A DNA stretch of 64,000 nucleotides, from the NCBI GenBank assembly GCA_034401795.1, contig CM067367.1, forward strand, positions 85,516,079-85,580,078. The letters run 5' to 3'. This document shows, one piece after another, positions 60,826-64,000 of this stretch. Below the pieces are notes generated by a model. That model was not told the origin of the DNA. It did no database searches and was given only the letters and a program-made list of their open reading frames with translations. The DNA is from Chaetoderma sp. LZ-2023a. Its lineage: Eukaryota > Mollusca > Caudofoveata > Chaetodermatida > Chaetodermatidae. The position numbers were made by a program, and so were the translations under genes. Every line of letters starts with the position of its first letter. Within the stretch, counting starts at the first letter, position 1.

Positions 60826-61710
60826 ATATGACGTCATAATGAATTGCGTCACATGTAGGCTTACGTCACAATCAAAATGCGTAATGAATGGTGTAGCTAC
60901 GTCCGTCGCGAATCTTTAAAAGTCCGTCGGTTGCGCGGATGGTATGGCTTTAATATTTAATAAACAATTCATGGCATAAGCAGAAACAGAATATTCACCC
61001 GCTTAACTGTAAAGTATATAAATTGATCAGAATACGCACAAAGTGGGCGGAGCTTAGCTGCAGATGGACGGGCATGGCTAAAAGCGAATTTATCCATTGC
61101 CAGCAATCCACATGTTCACTGTCCAATAACGCAGGCTACCGGCCCTGTCCTGGGCCAATACCGGCCAATACCGGACGGTATTGGTCCGGTAATGGTAGAG
61201 TAACGACACCAGTAACACGCCGCGTTTAGTGATGTTAACTCTGACACACATTTTATTTGTCTTGTGATTAACTCAAGCGACGCCCCGATATGATCCTGTA
61301 CTTCAGTAATATAATGGACCTTTCCATTTTTAGCTATGCCCCGCCCATCACTAGCTAAGCTCCACCCACACCTCGCTGTGTTGGGATTGATCGATCCCCA
61401 AATGCCCTAACTATCAATTTCCTGAAAACTATACAGGGAAGCTGTTGAATATTTTGTAACTAATTTAACGGGGTGCTGTTGCTGCCTATGGCAGCAACAG
61501 TGCCCAGTCAAATTAGTTTCAAAATATTCAACACAATATTTATTAAAAAGTAAAAGCAAACAATTCGTACAACAACAACGCATAGGCCGTCTTCAAACAT
61601 GCATTCTTGACGTACTTGTCGACGTCATTCATGACGTCATTCATTATGATGTCATTGTAACACATCACGCAGTTCATGATGACGTCATATGACGGGTGGG
61701 TACTCTGGAA
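60826..61710. repeat. Near-complete foldback MITE, ~880 bp
   Basis: The outer ends ATATGACGTCATAATGAAT (60828) and TTCATGATGACGTCATATG (61671-61690) are inverted. Further in, TAAATTGATCAGAATACGC and GTGGGCGGAGCTTAGCT (61020-61060) mirror AGCTAAGCTCCACCCAC and GGGATTGATCGATC (61350-61400). The right half includes a 43-bp-arm hairpin at 61443-61532 with a 3-nt loop. TGACGTCA-type palindromes recur at the ends. No coding capacity. This copy defines the family seen at 7798, 11715, 13590 and 58575. Confidence 0.8.
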
Positions 61711-61749
61711 AGGTGAATTCCATAACCCCTCTTGTGTCAACTTAACTCT

Positions 61750-62110
61750 TTAATGATCAAGCCGTCCAAAGCGGCCTCTGCAATGGTATTGATGAGAAGA
61801 CTATTTTTTGACAGGTTACCGCTGTAATGATTGGTTCGGTTACCAAGCCAGTCATTACCGTGGTAAATTTCCAAAGATTGTCTGCTCTTGGCATGCAAAT
61901 GAACACTGACTAAGCTAAATCTGGATTCTCTTGACGATGATCCCCTAAATGGCCAAGCCTGCCCAAGACGACCTCTTCCGTTGTCACAAGATATATTCAT
62001 TTGCCGGACAACAGAAATGTATGTTTGTCATAAATTACCTTGGTAAATTTTCAAAAATAGTATTTTCTTGTGCTGCTAATGGACATTCAATGGACAAAAT
62101 TAATTTTTTC
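61750..62110. repeat. Two diverged ~185-bp tandem units
   Basis: AAGCC(G/T)(T/G)CC(A)AA...CCTCT and ATTACC(G/T)TGGTAAATTT(C/T)C occur twice, about 180-193 bp apart. A plus-strand frame at 61949-62296 covers the second unit; it has no motif I trust. Confidence 0.5.
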
Positions 62111-62795
62111 TTGAAAAAGTGTTGTTTAATTGATTTAAATTATTTACTTGAGAATTTAGAGTTCTTTGAGGCGCTATTGAATCAAGAGGGGTTAAGACTA
62201 ACATTTGTTCAAACACGTTGGTTGCATTTCCACTTAAGATATATCGGATTATTTCATCATTTTCAAAGAATATTCATATCCGGTTTCCTTTTATAGACAC
62301 ACCAAAACATGGCGAAACCTATAAATTGGACATGCAGCTGGTGGAAACCGCGGATTCTAGTTTATTAGGAGGATATGAGTTTTGGCGCGAATTGCGCGAG
62401 ACGGTGGTAGGCGTGGACGTAAATCTCGGAGCTTCTCGCGAGTGACGTATTACGGAAAGTCCGGATAATAGCTGTACTTGTCTTTGCCATAGCCAATATT
62501 GCCATTGTTTCAGGCTTGTGTATACCATACTAAGTCTTTAAAAATAACAACAGTTTGGTAAAGTATGGAATCGTGTTAATTTCATTGTATGGGTTTAGTT
62601 TATTCATACAATTATCAGGGATGGCGATTTATAGAATGAAGGATTTTGTGTGGTATGTCAGCACATGGTTTATTGCAGGAAAATCATGAAGAAAATGTAT
62701 AGTAATATTAACCAGTTTTTGTACCAAATATAAGTAAGACCATGCTGAAGAGTATACTTATATTATTACGCTCTGTATAATATGTGTTACTTAGC
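62111..62795. other. No gene recognised
   Basis: AT-rich DNA without recognisable coding or RNA features. Confidence 0.45.
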
Positions 62796-62799
62796 GTTC

Positions 62800-63047
62800 A
62801 TTTCTCCACCACCACCACCAACACCACCACCACCACCACCGCAACTACCATCACATCACCACCACCACCACCACAACCACCACTACTACCACCACCACCA
62901 CCACCACCACCACCACGACCACCACAATTAGTGTTCATCTCTCCCATCACCATCACCACCACCACCACCACCACCACCACCACCACCCCGACGACCACCA
63001 CCGACAGCGACACCACGACCTACACCATCCCCGCCACCGCTATGACT

Positions 63048-63083
<36 letters not shown>

Positions 63084-63105
63084 GCAGCAGCAGCAGCAGC
63101 AGCTA
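62800..63105. repeat. (CCA)n-(ACA)n-(GCA)n trinucleotide array
   Basis: Mainly CCA with an internal near-duplicate segment (TTCATCTC/CATCACCACC at about 62795 and 62935), ending in ACA and GCA runs. Poly-Thr/Pro and poly-Gly/Val frames are artefacts. Confidence 0.96.
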
Positions 63106-63358
63106 TTCCAAACCACTCTCTTGAATGCGGGAAATATCGTGTACGTTACTCATATCTATAAGCAAGATTTGTCGTCTTAACAGTTGGGAAAATGTGATCT
63201 AAAGAATGTCAGTGTCGATATTTTTCTCATTCATTTGCCTATAGGCAATATAGTTGATCTAATTGATCTAAGAAATGACACCTGACAAAATTGCAACATA
63301 ATTTCTGTCAGTATATTTTATGCTGATGAAGCATTGCTAAGTAGAAAGGCAACAGGAT

Positions 63359-63606
63359 TGGCGGCTTTACTCATTGGTCGAGAACCTAATGACAGCATCA
63401 GCATTTGAATTAGACCAAGCACACTTTTTAGGCACCCCCCCCCCCCATCCACCCAAATTACTAGAATCTGACTGGTCAAGAGAGAAACACGTTTTTCTTT
63501 CTCGACCAATTAGATTCGAGGGAATTTAAAAGGAATATGGACCGTGGCCTAATACAAATATTAATGACGTCATCAAGCTCTCGACCAATCAGTAAAAAGC
63601 CACCCA
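63359..63606. repeat. Foldback MITE, ~248 bp
   Basis: GGCGGCTTTACTCATTGGTC at the left is mirrored by GACCAATCAGTAAAAAGCCA at the right, with arms of about 60 nt. A second, inner hairpin, GAATCTGACTGGTCAAGAGA against TCTCGACCAATTAGATTC, is centred near 63488. An 11-nt poly-C run lies at about 63435. Confidence 0.75.
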
Positions 63607-63673
63607 TCCCATCGCTGCACCCTTGTGTATAGATCCCTTGATGTGTCAATGATTGATAGCTGTAGTGAGGCAT

Positions 63674-64000
63674 GAAAGCGTTAAGGGATGTGACCAGGTC
63701 ATGTAACTCCTAATGGCAAATCGGCAAAGCTGCCCACACCGTCGGTAGCAACAGGAATCTATGCCATCGCCATAAAAAGGCATCCCTATTGTTGCCAACT
63801 TTTTGTCTGTAGATCATTCAGGTATAAGACCTGAAGGTGTTAGGAGTCGTGGCCAGGTAACATGACACCTATCAGCCTACCAACAAAGCTGCCCATACAA
63901 TCGACAGTAAATGGAATCCATACCATCGCCAGCAAAAAGCGTCCATATCATCAGCAAATTTTTGTAACAGCAGATGGTTTGGTGAGTGCAATGAGTCATG
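63674..64000. repeat. 159-bp tandem repeat, two units, cut by window end
   Basis: Units start at 63674 (GAAAGCGTTAAGGGATGTGA) and 63833 (GAAGGTGTTAGGAGTCGTGG) and share AACAAAGCTGCCCA(C/T)AC, ATGCCATCGCC and AGCAAA/AACTTTTTGT words. The array may continue beyond 64000. Confidence 0.75.

Noticed and set aside
61949..62296. 115-residue frame suspected of being a transposase
   Set aside because: It covers a diverged tandem repeat; no catalytic motif could be confirmed.
62784..63161. 125-residue Thr/Pro/Ala frame and Gly/Val frames opposite
   Set aside because: CCA, ACA and GCA trinucleotide array.

Overview
The window looks like nuclear DNA of an animal, most likely a marine invertebrate such as a mollusc or other lophotrochozoan. 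The evidence is AT-rich sequence with abundant microsatellites, introns with GT/AG borders, cysteine-rich extracellular exons, and a mixed load of LINE, LTR, hAT, Tc1, virus-like and foldback elements. There is no bacterial gene organisation, no convincing intact RNA gene and no CRISPR. The species cannot be named from the sequence alone.

Layout. 1-4990: decayed non-LTR retrotransposon (Tx1/L1-like) on the minus strand. 5040-5370: 147-bp in-frame tandem duplication in a tyrosine-rich reading frame. 5600-8880: microsatellites and small palindromic repeats. 8883-13542: three plus-strand exons of a small secreted cysteine-rich (ShKT-like) gene, all joined in phase 1. 13590-15421: a foldback-MITE fragment interrupted by a hAT transposon (TIRs, 8-bp target duplication, broken transposase). 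17.8-19.2 kb and 26.3-30.5 kb: decayed frames, one resembling the region upstream of DNA polymerase B in Polinton/Maverick elements. 20.4-21.6 kb: broken LTR-retroelement gag with two zinc knuckles. 31.2-35.8 kb: broken copy A of a large transposon-type protein with a FEN/XPG-like nuclease end, itself split by a 1154-bp hAT-type element with a perfect 8-bp target duplication. 36.5-47.6 kb: about 11 kb bounded by two ~740-bp inverted arms. It holds a better preserved copy B of the nuclease family (39.1-41.2 kb), a 185-bp tandem repeat, LINE pieces, a 93-bp-arm inverted repeat and a complete Tc1-like element. 48-54 kb: three LINE fragments, a 1.3-kb GATT-rich array and a 46-bp minisatellite. 54-64 kb: foldback MITEs, another LINE reverse transcriptase fragment, one possible exon and trinucleotide arrays.

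Very little looks like living host gene. The best host candidate is the cysteine-rich gene at 8.9-13.5 kb, followed by a possible signal-peptide exon at 24172 and a possible exon at 60421. Nearly everything else is mobile DNA in different states of decay, often nested, which gives a relative order of insertions: hAT into nuclease copy A, hAT into a foldback MITE, and Tc1 into a TA microsatellite. All family assignments were made by reading motifs, without database searches.
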